The notes beneath the pieces were generated by a model, which saw only the letters and a list, made by a program, of their open reading frames with translations, had not been told where the DNA came from and made no database searches. A DNA stretch of 64,000 bases from JAXGTD01 sp040775095 (GTDB lineage Bacteria > Pseudomonadota > Gammaproteobacteria > Chromatiales > Chromatiaceae), in NCBI GenBank assembly GCA_040775095.1, contig JAXGTD010000002.1, positions 1 through 64,000 on the forward strand, read 5' to 3'. A program made the position numbers and the translations under genes. Positions 8,826-16,708 of the stretch are shown here, piece after piece (position 1 is the first letter of the stretch; every line of letters begins with the position of its first letter).

Positions 8826-9159
8826 GCTCACGATTGACGCAAGAGCCCTCCAGGTATCCCCTAGGAGCCCCGCCACGGCGTTGCCGGTCCCGATCCCGCC
8901 GGCTGTCTTGGCCCAGCGAAGAAAACGCTTCTCCGAGCCTTGGCGAAACATTGCAGATTTGCGGAATTTCCCGACCTGATGCCCTGACCACCCGCACCCG
9001 TGCCGGGGAGGTAATAATGGGCCCCAGGGCCCATTTTCTTGCACGGGACGTATCCCCGACCACGCTGCTCCAGCGCTTCAGACGGGCTCCTGGGGTCTTG
9101 TCCCTGGCCAGCCTGCCCCGGCAGGGGTCTTCCACTGCTCACGATTGACGCAAGAGCCC
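8826..9159 (+). repeat. 23-bp direct repeat pair in the island end
   Basis: The same 23 bp, beginning GCTCACGATTGACGCA and ending AGAGCCC, occur at 8826-8848 and 9137-9159. A weaker, diverged third copy (ACTCACAATCAACG...) lies near 9221-9243. The segment between copies carries no recognisable gene. The repeats sit just behind terminator-like hairpins, suggesting a duplicated module boundary. Confidence 0.75.
9016..9040 (+). terminator. Terminator-like hairpin
   Basis: AATGGGCCC (9016-9024) and GGGCCCATT (9027-9035) are perfectly complementary and are followed by TTCTT. No gene recognised upstream ends here, so it may terminate a lost gene of the island. Confidence 0.5.
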
Positions 9160-9414
9160 GCCACCGACCAACCGCGGCACGGGGCCGAGCCCCGGGACGA
9201 AACCCTGGTGCCTCGACTACCACTCACAATCAACGGGGGAGCCTCGGACGAACCCAACCTTGGCGTCCATAGAGGCACCGGGAGACAGACACTGCCGCCC
9301 AAGCGAAACCCGGTTGCCGCGGAGAAACGGCAACCAGATGGCAACCAGATGGCAACCAGACGACTGAAAGGCGACAACGGCAACCGCCTAACTCATCGCA
9401 AGACATTGATTATA
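9160..9414. other. Island end next to the tRNA, no gene
   Basis: No convincing coding frame. It contains the 11-bp tandem repeats at 9329-9360 and lies immediately beyond the tRNA 3' end, where integrase-mediated elements insert. Confidence 0.4.
9329..9360 (+). repeat. Three tandem 11-bp repeats near the tRNA-Thr 3' end
   Basis: GGCAACCAGAT is present at 9329-9339 and 9340-9350, with 10 of 11 bases again at 9351-9360. They lie 55 bp from the 3' end of the tRNA. Short direct repeats at this distance are typical of integrase arm-binding sites, but that role is inferred. Confidence 0.85.
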
Positions 9415-9490
<76 letters not shown>

Positions 9491-9688
9491 CGAATGGTGT
9501 AGGCGGGTTTTCCGTGCTGGCGCTGCCGGAAAGACGGGGAAGGATAGGGGATTTCGGCCCGCCGGACAAGCCCGCGCTTGGCGACCTGGACAGATGGGGG
9601 GGTGCGCGACCCCTGTCGCGTTCCTGCCTGGTGGGAGCCGCCCGTGCCGATTGCCTGGTGCGCGGCGCGGGCGCTGTGGCGCTTTGTT

Positions 9689-10780
9689 CTAGCCCCGGTT
9701 GGCATCCAGGCTGTAGGGCGCCGAGGGTAGGATCGGCTCACGCCCGAGGGCGAGGTCGGCGAGGAGCCTGGCCGAGGCGGGGCCGGTGACGAGGCCGTTT
9801 CGGAAATGCCCGGCGTTGAGGTAGAGACCCTCGACGCCGGGGTAGGGGCCGATGTAGGGGATGCCGCTCGGTGATGCGGGGCGCAGCCCTGCCCAATGGT
9901 CTTCGATGGGGGTGCGCTTGAGCAGCGGATACATTTCAACGGCGATCCGGTAGAGCTCTTCCTTGGCCTCGGATGTGGTGATCTTTTCGAAGCCGGTGTC
10001 TTCCAGTGTGCTGCCGATCAACACGCGGCCGTCTGTGCGCGGGATGACATAGCGCTCGCGCAGCAGGGTCAGATGACGGATCTGACCCGGCTTGGCGTAG
10101 AAGAGGATCATTTGGCCGCGAATCGGGTGGATCTCGGGTTTTCGGCCGATCTTCTCGAGCAGCTGGGCGGTCCAGGCGCCGGTGCAGACGACAACGCGAT
10201 CGGCATCGATGGTGCCCTCGGTGGTCCGCACGCCACGGACACGCCCGTCCTCGACGCGAAGCTCCAGCACCTCTTCCTGCTCACGGACCTGGACACCCCG
10301 ATCCACCGCGAGGCGACGCAGGGCCTTGCCGAGGCGCGGGTTGCGTATCTGACCGACGTTGCCAAGCCAGAGGGCGCCGTCGACATGGACATCGAGCCCG
10401 GGCTCCTTCTCGTGCAGGGTGGCCTTGTCCAACACGTCGATCTGGGTCCGCTGCTGCTCGGCCCAGGCAAGGGCAACATCGCGCTGCTCGACATCCAGGA
10501 CCAGCAGGCCGGAGCGTCGGTATTCGGCATCGACGCCGGTCTCTTCAAGCAGCTGTTGGCACAGGTCCGGGTAGATCTGCTGGCTCCAGCTTGCCAGCGC
10601 GGTCACGCTGGCCGGATTACGCCAGGGGTAGAGCGGGGAGAGGATGCCGCCGCCGGCCCAGGACGCCTCACGTCCCGTCGCGCCCATCTCCACGAGCGTG
10701 ACCGCCGCGCCGGCTTGAGTCAGTTCTCGGGCGGTCATCAGGCCGATGACGCCCCCGCCGATGATCAGGATGTCGCTCAT
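9689..10780 (-). CDS. thiO: Glycine oxidase ThiO (FAD-dependent)
   Basis: A 363-aa DAO-family flavoprotein. The N-terminus MSDILIIGGGVIGLMTAREL is the FAD-binding GxGxxG fold, and GREASWAGGGILSPLYPW and the C-terminal GLYLNAGHFRNG are characteristic of ThiO-type glycine oxidases. In thiamine synthesis the enzyme oxidises glycine to iminoglycine, a building block of the thiazole ring. Length is normal for the family. It is the first gene beyond the tRNA and is followed, on the same strand upstream, by ispH with a 69-bp gap. No other thi gene is in the window. D-amino-acid or sarcosine specificity cannot be excluded. Confidence 0.85.
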   Translation of the reverse strand: MSDILIIGGGVIGLMTARELTQAGAAVTLVEMGATGREASWAGGGILSPLYPWRNPASVTALASWSQQIYPDLCQQLLEETGVDAEYRRSGLLVLDVEQRDVALAWAEQQRTQIDVLDKATLHEKEPGLDVHVDGALWLGNVGQIRNPRLGKALRRLAVDRGVQVREQEEVLELRVEDGRVRGVRTTEGTIDADRVVVCTGAWTAQLLEKIGRKPEIHPIRGQMILFYAKPGQIRHLTLLRERYVIPRTDGRVLIGSTLEDTGFEKITTSEAKEELYRIAVEMYPLLKRTPIEDHWAGLRPASPSGIPYIGPYPGVEGLYLNAGHFRNGLVTGPASARLLADLALGREPILPSAPYSLDANRG

Positions 10781-10849
10781 GAGTGCTCGCCTTTCGGGAT
10801 TAGCAGGTTGGGCTGTCTGTTAGAGACGCGCCGGGCCTCCATGTCCGCG

Positions 10850-11794
10850 TCATGGGGCCCGCGCGTCGAGTAATGCCTTGGGGAGTGCGAATACGACCGA
10901 CTCGGGTCTTCCTGCCTGTTCCGCAATGTCGCTGACGCCCCATTCACGCAGCCGTTCGATGATCTGGGCCACGAGCAGCTCGGGTGCCGAGGCGCCGGCC
11001 GTGAGCCCAATGCGTGGATTGTCCGCGAGCCAGCCGCGCTCGATGTCGTCGGGGCCATCGATGAGATAGGCGCGCACGCCGTGTTTTTCAGCCAGCTCCC
11101 GCAGACGGTTGGAATTGGAGCTGTTGGCAGAACCGACCACCAGGAGCAGATCGGTTCGGCCCGCGAGATCGCGAACGGCATCCTGTCGATTCTGGGTCGC
11201 GTAGCAGATGTCGCTTGTCTTTGGGCCCTGCAGATTCGGAAACCGCTGCTTCAGCGCGGCGATGATCTGTGCCGTGTCGTCGACCGAGAGTGTGGTCTGG
11301 GTGACGTAGGCAACCTGGTCAGGGTCGTGCACCTGCAGCGTGGCCACCTCGTCGGCGGTCTCGATGAGATGGATCCGACCGCCGTGGCCCCGGCATTGCC
11401 CCATCGTACCCTCCACCTCCGGATGGCCGCGATGGCCGATCAGCACGACGTCGGCGCCGGACTGGCAATGTCGTGTGACCTCCAGATGGACCTTGGTCAC
11501 CAGTGGGCAGGTGGCGTCGAACACCCTCAGCCCGCGCTCGGCGGCCTGCTCGCGGATGTCTTGCGAGACCCCGTGGGCGCTGAAGACACAGGTGGCGCCC
11601 TCGGGGATGGCGGCGATGTCGTCGACGAAGATCGCGCCCCGGCCCTTGAGGTCGTCGACGACGTAGCGGTTGTGCACGACCTCATGGCGGACATAGATGG
11701 GGGCGCCATAGAGGGCGAGCACGCGTTCGACGATGTCGATCGCGCGGTCGACACCGGCGCAAAAGCCACGCGGGTTCGCAAGCAGTATGTCCAT
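10850..11794 (-). CDS. ispH: 4-hydroxy-3-methylbut-2-enyl diphosphate reductase IspH
   Basis: A 314-aa protein of normal length that makes IPP and DMAPP in the last step of the MEP pathway. The three Cys that hold the [4Fe-4S] cluster are visible in RGFCAGV (C12), DATCPLV and SDICYATQNRQ. The catalytic Glu lies in HPEVEGTMGQ. IPP/DMAPP is needed for quinones and, if the host is a purple bacterium, for carotenoid and bacteriochlorophyll tails. FKBP gene fkpB lies 216 bp upstream on the same strand, the common gammaproteobacterial pairing. Confidence 0.97.
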   Translation of the reverse strand: MDILLANPRGFCAGVDRAIDIVERVLALYGAPIYVRHEVVHNRYVVDDLKGRGAIFVDDIAAIPEGATCVFSAHGVSQDIREQAAERGLRVFDATCPLVTKVHLEVTRHCQSGADVVLIGHRGHPEVEGTMGQCRGHGGRIHLIETADEVATLQVHDPDQVAYVTQTTLSVDDTAQIIAALKQRFPNLQGPKTSDICYATQNRQDAVRDLAGRTDLLLVVGSANSSNSNRLRELAEKHGVRAYLIDGPDDIERGWLADNPRIGLTAGASAPELLVAQIIERLREWGVSDIAEQAGRPESVVFALPKALLDARAP

Positions 11795-11830
11795 GTCGGG
11801 AATGGCGCTCTGTCTGGAGGTTGGGCCTCG

Positions 11831-11839
11831 ATTCTAGCA
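11831..11839 (-). promoter_or_regulatory. Probable extended -10 promoter of ispH
   Basis: On the minus strand TGCTAGAAT is an extended -10 element, 37 bp upstream of the ispH ATG. No good -35 hexamer is seen at 16-18 bp, which is usual for extended -10 promoters. Confidence 0.4.
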
Positions 11840-12010
11840 GTCGCGGCAACTGGTGGCAGGTTAACAAATCCTGGCCGACTGAATGGGAAAGGCGGAACGC
11901 ACCCGGCGTTGATGGCCCGTGAAGGGTAGCCGCGCCCGTCGCCGGTGGGCGGGCCCCGGTGCGTGAGCATCCGGGTCGCGGCCCGGGCCAAGGACCCGGG
12001 CCTGGTGTCG

Positions 12011-12499
12011 TCAGTCGACCGAAACGACCCGGACACGCAGACGCAGGCTGTGTCTGCACAGGGGATGGTTGAAATCGACAAGAAGGGTCTTGGCGTCGGT
12101 CTCGAGCACGGTGCCGAGCGTTTCCTGCCCGCCTGGAGCCGCGAAGGCGATCACCTGGCCGGGCGTTGTGTTGAATCCTTCGGGCAGATCCGCGCGTGGC
12201 ATGCGCTGAATTCTGGCGGGCTCGGGCGGTCCATACAGGGACTCGCCGTCGGTGAGGATCTGTTCCTCCGCACCGGCCGTCAGGCCTAGCAGGCTCGCCT
12301 CGATCCCGCGGGCCAGTGTCCCGTCGCCGACGTTGAACGCGATCGGCTCGCCGTCGAAGCTGGACAGGACCTCGGTGCCGTCGGCGAGATGAAGCGACAG
12401 ATGCAGCCTGACGCGGGAGGCGGGTCGGATCACTCGGGTCGGCTCAGCCAGCCTGGGGGCGCCGCGTTCGGGCCGCGCTTTCGATCCCTGTTCAGACAA
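12011..12499 (-). CDS. fkpB: FKBP-type peptidyl-prolyl isomerase FkpB (SlpA family)
   Basis: A 162-aa single-domain FKBP. VRLHLSLHLADGTEVLSSFDGEP and GIEASLLGLTAGAEEQILTDGE are the first two FKBP strands and the flap region, and VDFNHPLCRHSLRLRVRVVSV is the typical IF-domain/C-terminal strand of SlpA/SlyD-like proteins. It catalyses proline isomerisation and acts as a chaperone in the cytoplasm. It lacks the metal-binding His-rich tail of SlyD. The first codons overlap the end of the small membrane-protein gene upstream by 8 bp, indicating coupled translation. Confidence 0.88.
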   Translation of the reverse strand: MSEQGSKARPERGAPRLAEPTRVIRPASRVRLHLSLHLADGTEVLSSFDGEPIAFNVGDGTLARGIEASLLGLTAGAEEQILTDGESLYGPPEPARIQRMPRADLPEGFNTTPGQVIAFAAPGGQETLGTVLETDAKTLLVDFNHPLCRHSLRLRVRVVSVD

Positions 12500-12653
12500 G
12501 GATTTCTTGGGTCAGGAACAGATAGCCGACGGAGAGCGCGACGACGGCAACCGCTACGTAGGGGATCCAGATACAGATTCCGGGCAGATCGTTACAGACC
12601 TTGCTCAGGTGGCAGAGCTTGCAGGACTTCACGGCAATCGAGCTCCTATGCAT
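12492..12653 (-). CDS. 53-aa cysteine-rich small membrane protein
   Basis: The product begins MHRSSIAVKSCKLCHLSKVC and continues with one more Cys (NDLPGIC) and a single TM helix (WIPYVAVAVVALSVGYLFL) ending QEILV. Four Cys in the pattern C-x2-C-x5-C-x7-C precede the helix and could bind a metal or cluster. I do not recognise a family. It overlaps fkpB by 8 bp, so it is probably co-expressed with fkpB. A promoter-like sequence lies 109 bp upstream (12762-12789). A longer version from TTG 12710 is possible but has no better start signal. Confidence 0.6.
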   Translation of the reverse strand: MHRSSIAVKSCKLCHLSKVCNDLPGICIWIPYVAVAVVALSVGYLFLTQEILV

Positions 12654-12761
12654 CGTGTTTCTTGACTGGCACCGGTGCGCCGCGTTGCGCGGGCATACCG
12701 GTACTGGCAACCTGCGCCGCCGGGTGAGAACATGTCTCTAAACCCGGATGTGAGCCCCGCT

Positions 12762-12789
12762 ATCCTACCGCAATTCGACCGAGCTTCAA
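12762..12789 (-). promoter_or_regulatory. Putative sigma70 promoter for the small membrane protein - fkpB operon
   Basis: On the minus strand TTGAAG (12789-12784) and TAGGAT (12767-12762) are spaced by 16 bp, about 110 bp upstream of the first ATG. Confidence 0.45.
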
Positions 12790-12943
12790 GGGCTATTACC
12801 GTGCATCGTGCTTGGTCAAAAGTCGCTTATCGTCCCGGCGGGGACTGCCGTATCGACTGTTGCGCGGGATCCCCGCCGCGCTCGCGCGTCTGCTCGTGTG
12901 CATCCAGGCCGAAACTCTGACTGCTATCCATGACAATGCCAAC

Positions 12944-14266
12944 GTGACAACCCCAATCCCAAGCATCGGCTTCGTCAGTCTCGGCTGTCCCAAGGCGACG
13001 GTCGACTCGGAACATATCCTGACCCGGTTACGCGCCGAGGGCTACCGCATCGCCCCCGACTACCAGGGCGCCGACCTGGTGGTGATCAACACCTGCGGAT
13101 TTATCGATGCGGCCGTCGAGGAGTCCCTCGACGCCATCGGCGAGGCCATGGACGAGAACGGTCGCGTCATCGTCACCGGGTGCCTCGGCGCGCGCGGGGA
13201 ACTGATCCGCGATGCCTACCCGCGGGTGCTGGCGGTGACCGGACCGCACGCCGAGGCCGAGGTCATGGCCGCCGTGCATGCCCATCTGCCGCCGCCCTCG
13301 CATCCGTTCGACAGCCTGTTGCCACCGCAGGGCGTCAAGCTCACGCCGGGGCATTACGCCTACGTCAAGATCTCCGAGGGCTGCAACCATCGCTGCCGCT
13401 TCTGCATCATACCGAGCTTGCGTGGCGACCTGGTCAGTCGGCCCATCGGCTCGGTGCTCGACGAGGCCGCGCGGCTGGTCGAGGCCGGGGTGCGCGAGTT
13501 GCTGATCATCTCGCAGGACACCAGTGCCTACGGGCTGGATCTGCGTTATCGTCCCGACTTCTGGCACGGTCGTCCGTTGCGAACCGATATCGAGACCCTG
13601 GCGCGCACCCTGGGTGAGTTGCCGGCCTGGGTGCGGCTGCATTACGTCTACCCTTATCCGCAGGTCGACCGGCTCATCCCCCTGATGGCCGAGGGCCTGA
13701 TCCTGCCCTATCTGGACATGCCGCTCCAGCACGGCAGCCCCGCGGTGCTCAAGGCCATGCATCGGCCGGCCGCGACCGAGAAGGTGCTCGAGCGTCTCGC
13801 CGATTGGCGCCGGATCTGCCCGGACCTGGTCCTGAGAAGCACCTTCATCGTCGGTTTTCCCGGCGAGACCGAGGCCGATTTCGAGGCGTTGCTCGCGTTC
13901 CTGCGCGATGCCCGACTCGATCGCGTCGGCTGCTTCGCCTACTCGCCGGTGGCGGGTGCCGCGGCCAACGCGCTGCCAAACCCGGTGCCAGAGGCGCTCA
14001 AGCACGAACGCCTGGAACGCTTCATGGCCGTCCAGGCGGAGATCAGCCGTGACAAGCTCGCGGCGCGGGTTGGTCAGCGGCTGGTCGTACTCGTCGACGA
14101 TGTCGAGGACGGGCGCTTCCTCGCCCGCAGCCACGCCGATGCCCCGGACATCGACGGGGTCGTTATCGTGCCCGGCGCCTGGGAGCTGAGCCCCGGCGAC
14201 TTCGTTGAGGTCGAGATCACCGGCAGCGCCGAGCACGATCTGATCGGGCGGCCGGTCGGGGCCTGA
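12944..14266 (+). CDS. rimO: Ribosomal protein S12 methylthiotransferase RimO
   Basis: A 440-aa radical-SAM methylthiotransferase that thiomethylates an Asp of S12. Domains: N-terminal MTTase domain with cluster-binding Cys in SLGCPK (C15), NTCGF and TGCLG; radical SAM core with CNHRCRFC (C147, C151, C154); C-terminal TRAM domain (RLVVLVDDVEDGRFLARSHADAPDIDG). Tracts such as HYAYVKISEGCNHRC and LRSTFIVGFPGETEADF are diagnostic for RimO rather than MiaB. GTG 12944 is chosen because it gives the family's N-terminus; the frame is open to 12812. The usual CPKNLVDSE tract reads CPKATVDSE here. Confidence 0.95.
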   Translation: MTTPIPSIGFVSLGCPKATVDSEHILTRLRAEGYRIAPDYQGADLVVINTCGFIDAAVEESLDAIGEAMDENGRVIVTGCLGARGELIRDAYPRVLAVTGPHAEAEVMAAVHAHLPPPSHPFDSLLPPQGVKLTPGHYAYVKISEGCNHRCRFCIIPSLRGDLVSRPIGSVLDEAARLVEAGVRELLIISQDTSAYGLDLRYRPDFWHGRPLRTDIETLARTLGELPAWVRLHYVYPYPQVDRLIPLMAEGLILPYLDMPLQHGSPAVLKAMHRPAATEKVLERLADWRRICPDLVLRSTFIVGFPGETEADFEALLAFLRDARLDRVGCFAYSPVAGAAANALPNPVPEALKHERLERFMAVQAEISRDKLAARVGQRLVVLVDDVEDGRFLARSHADAPDIDGVVIVPGAWELSPGDFVEVEITGSAEHDLIGRPVGA

Positions 14267-14303
14267 TGGGGCTTGGCGCGGTGGCGCCGGGTGCGGGATG
14301 CAC

Positions 14304-16682
14304 TCAGTCCGGCGTCCGGGTGCTGGCCCGCTTGGCGTGCTCTTGGATCTCGGCGCCGAGCCCAGGCGCGCGCAGCAGGCCATAGGCGACGCCGACCTGT
14401 GCATAGTCGGCCACTGTCGGCTCGGACATCGGCGGCAGGTAGTCCGAATCGGTATAACGGCGCAGGGCCGGGTAGGCGTCGGCGAAGTCCATCGCCGTTC
14501 TCGGTTCCGCCATGCGCGGTTTGTTTGGCGGCAGATAGGCCGCGTTGACCGCGATCATCTGTGGCGAGATGGCGTGCAGGGCGTAGTGCGGCCCAATCAC
14601 CGGGATGCCGTTCAGGGGGGCCGCCTGGGAATCGAAGCGCGAGAGTTTCGACAGCGGCCAGCGTGGCGAGCGGGCGCCGACGCCGGTGATGTAGCACAGC
14701 GACTGCGGATTGGCGCCGAGCTGGATGTTCGGGGTCTCCCATGCCCAGTCGAGGAAACGTGGCTCGGCGGTGAGCCGATAGGCCTGTAACAGTGGCACCG
14801 TGGCGCGGGTGGATTCGGCGAAGCTGCCCCAGCCGGTGAAGCCGACGAACTGATGCATCGGTGCCCGGAACGGGTGTTCATTGGCCTTGGCGATGCGCCA
14901 GTTGCCCGCCGCGATGACGGCGTCGCGGGCCTTCCGGGCCAGCGCCGGATCGACGTCTGGATCACCCCCGGGCCGATCGGCCGCCATGGTCCAGGCCCAG
15001 AATGCGGCCATGGCCAGCTGCCCATACGACACATTGGCGGTGGGGTCGATATGGACCCGTGGCGCCAGGCGTTCGTAGGCCACCCGGTAGCGCGGCTCGC
15101 CGGTGGCGCGGTAGAGTTCCGCGGCGGCCCAGAGGCGGTTGTCGTCGGCGGAGCTCTCCGCGTATTCCCCCGCGTGGATGCCCGGCGGGTTTCGGTAGCG
15201 CTCGCCCTCGGCGGGCCACTGGGGGTGGCTGTCGAGGAATTCCCAGGCGCGTTGCGCGGCGGCCAGCGCCTGCCTGGCCCGCGAGGGCCGGTAAGGCTCG
15301 ATCAGCCGGGCATGGATCGCCGCCGCGGCGGCGAAGGACGCGCTGGCGTGCGTGGTCTTCTCCGCGATCAGCCGCGGCTGCGTGAGCTGGTGCGGCAGCA
15401 TGTCGTCCCAGCTGCGGCTGGTGATCCGGAAGTACACGCCGCCGTCGCCGTCGTCCTGCATCGAGAGCATCCAGCCCATGCCCCATTCCAGCTCGTCGAG
15501 CAGATCGGGGATGCCGTTGCCGCTCTCGGGGATGCCCAGGTCCCCATCCATGAAGCGCCCTGGCGCCAGATCGAATGCCGCCCCTACCCAGTACCACACC
15601 GGCGCGGCATTGGGCACGTACTGGCCATAGTCTCCGGCGTCGAACCAGCCCCCCGCCACCGGATGACTGCGGCAGTCGGCCTCGGCGCAGCCAAGTGCCG
15701 AGTCGGCAACGGACGCGTGCAACTGCCCGTCCAGCGCCGCGGGAACACCGCCATCGGGTCGCTCATAACCGGGGTCCGCAAACGGGGCCAGCACCGGCGT
15801 GCCGTTGCGGCTGTGGTAGAACAGCCGCATGACACGTCGATAGATCGGTTCATGGATCCGGGCCGCGATGCGGAAGGGTTCCGAGACCCCAAGACCGGCG
15901 ACCCGTACCTGATAGCGGCCCGGCCTGGTCAGGGTCGAGAAATCGGCCTGGTAGACATCGTTTCCGCTCCAGGGATCGGCCATCGCGCGCCGATCCAGGC
16001 CTCCCTCGTGGACCACCGCACCGCCGTCGAGGTCGATCACGGCGAAGCCGGTGGCGTCGATCGGCAGCGCGCCGGCGGTGCCGAGCCAGTTGCCAACGAA
16101 GGCGATCTTGCGCGCCGCGGGCTCGAAGCCCACCTGGTTGACCTGGATGGAGCCGCTGATGCGTTCGGGGCGGTAGCGGAGCTCCACATTCAGGGGGCCG
16201 CTCCGGTGCCCGCCGCCGAAGAAGCGATCCGCGATGGCCAGGTGATAGACCTGGTCCGGTTCGAGCGGATGGGGAAACAGCAGGTGCAGTCGCGCGCCCG
16301 GCAATGGCCGGCGCGCCGAGTCGAACCCGACCACCTGCCGGTCGAGGCCGGCCCGCACCGGTGCGACCGGCTCGCGGTAGGCCGGATCGCCCGTGCCCCG
16401 GAGGCGAAAATCCAGCAGCGAGGGGGGCATGCGCGCCGGATCGATGCTCTCCAGCTCCAGGGTGATCGCGCGTGCCGAGCGGGTCTCGACAAAGCGCACC
16501 GGGCCATCCGGGCCAGGCGCGACCTGATAGCGCGCGAGCCGTGTTGGTGACAGGGCCCGGGGCGAGACGATGCCCCATTGGTCGATGTCGGTGCCGGCCT
16601 GTTGCGCGGCCCGGTCGCCGGCAGGGACGGGCGCGAGCAGGAACCACGCGAGAAGGGCGGCGCCGACGCCGGCGAGGCACAT
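14304..16682 (-). CDS. Exported glycoside hydrolase family 9 protein with N-terminal Ig-like domain
   Basis: A 792-aa protein starting MCLAGVGAALLAWFLLAPVPAG, a signal peptide or anchor. After about 160 residues of unassigned sequence a CelD-type Ig-like domain (VNQVGFEPAARKIAFVG... to about residue 300) precedes the catalytic (alpha/alpha)6 part. GWFDAGDYGQYVPN holds the catalytic Asp pair (D348, D351), PESGNGIPDLLDELEWGMGW is the family signature, and E754 in MSEPTVADYAQVG is the candidate proton donor. The usual PHHR tract is not apparent (ITGVGARSPRWP instead), so this is a divergent member. The family hydrolyses beta-1,4-glucans or related polymers. Its stop-to-start spacing with the upstream export gene (27 bp) places it in the polysaccharide operon, where it probably trims or releases the exported polymer. 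The substrate is not known. Confidence 0.8.
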   Translation of the reverse strand: MCLAGVGAALLAWFLLAPVPAGDRAAQQAGTDIDQWGIVSPRALSPTRLARYQVAPGPDGPVRFVETRSARAITLELESIDPARMPPSLLDFRLRGTGDPAYREPVAPVRAGLDRQVVGFDSARRPLPGARLHLLFPHPLEPDQVYHLAIADRFFGGGHRSGPLNVELRYRPERISGSIQVNQVGFEPAARKIAFVGNWLGTAGALPIDATGFAVIDLDGGAVVHEGGLDRRAMADPWSGNDVYQADFSTLTRPGRYQVRVAGLGVSEPFRIAARIHEPIYRRVMRLFYHSRNGTPVLAPFADPGYERPDGGVPAALDGQLHASVADSALGCAEADCRSHPVAGGWFDAGDYGQYVPNAAPVWYWVGAAFDLAPGRFMDGDLGIPESGNGIPDLLDELEWGMGWMLSMQDDGDGGVYFRITSRSWDDMLPHQLTQPRLIAEKTTHASASFAAAAAIHARLIEPYRPSRARQALAAAQRAWEFLDSHPQWPAEGERYRNPPGIHAGEYAESSADDNRLWAAAELYRATGEPRYRVAYERLAPRVHIDPTANVSYGQLAMAAFWAWTMAADRPGGDPDVDPALARKARDAVIAAGNWRIAKANEHPFRAPMHQFVGFTGWGSFAESTRATVPLLQAYRLTAEPRFLDWAWETPNIQLGANPQSLCYITGVGARSPRWPLSKLSRFDSQAAPLNGIPVIGPHYALHAISPQMIAVNAAYLPPNKPRMAEPRTAMDFADAYPALRRYTDSDYLPPMSEPTVADYAQVGVAYGLLRAPGLGAEIQEHAKRASTRTPD

Positions 16683-16708
16683 TGGGATGTCGCGCGCTCG
16701 CGAACAGA

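Noticed and set aside
8758..9360. CRISPR array
   Set aside because: The repeats are two 23-mers 311 bp apart and 11-mers in direct tandem without spacers; no cas gene.
14853..16550. 565-residue plus-strand frame over the GH9 gene
   Set aside because: Low-complexity Arg/Gly-rich antisense translation; the minus strand has a signal peptide and GH9 motifs.
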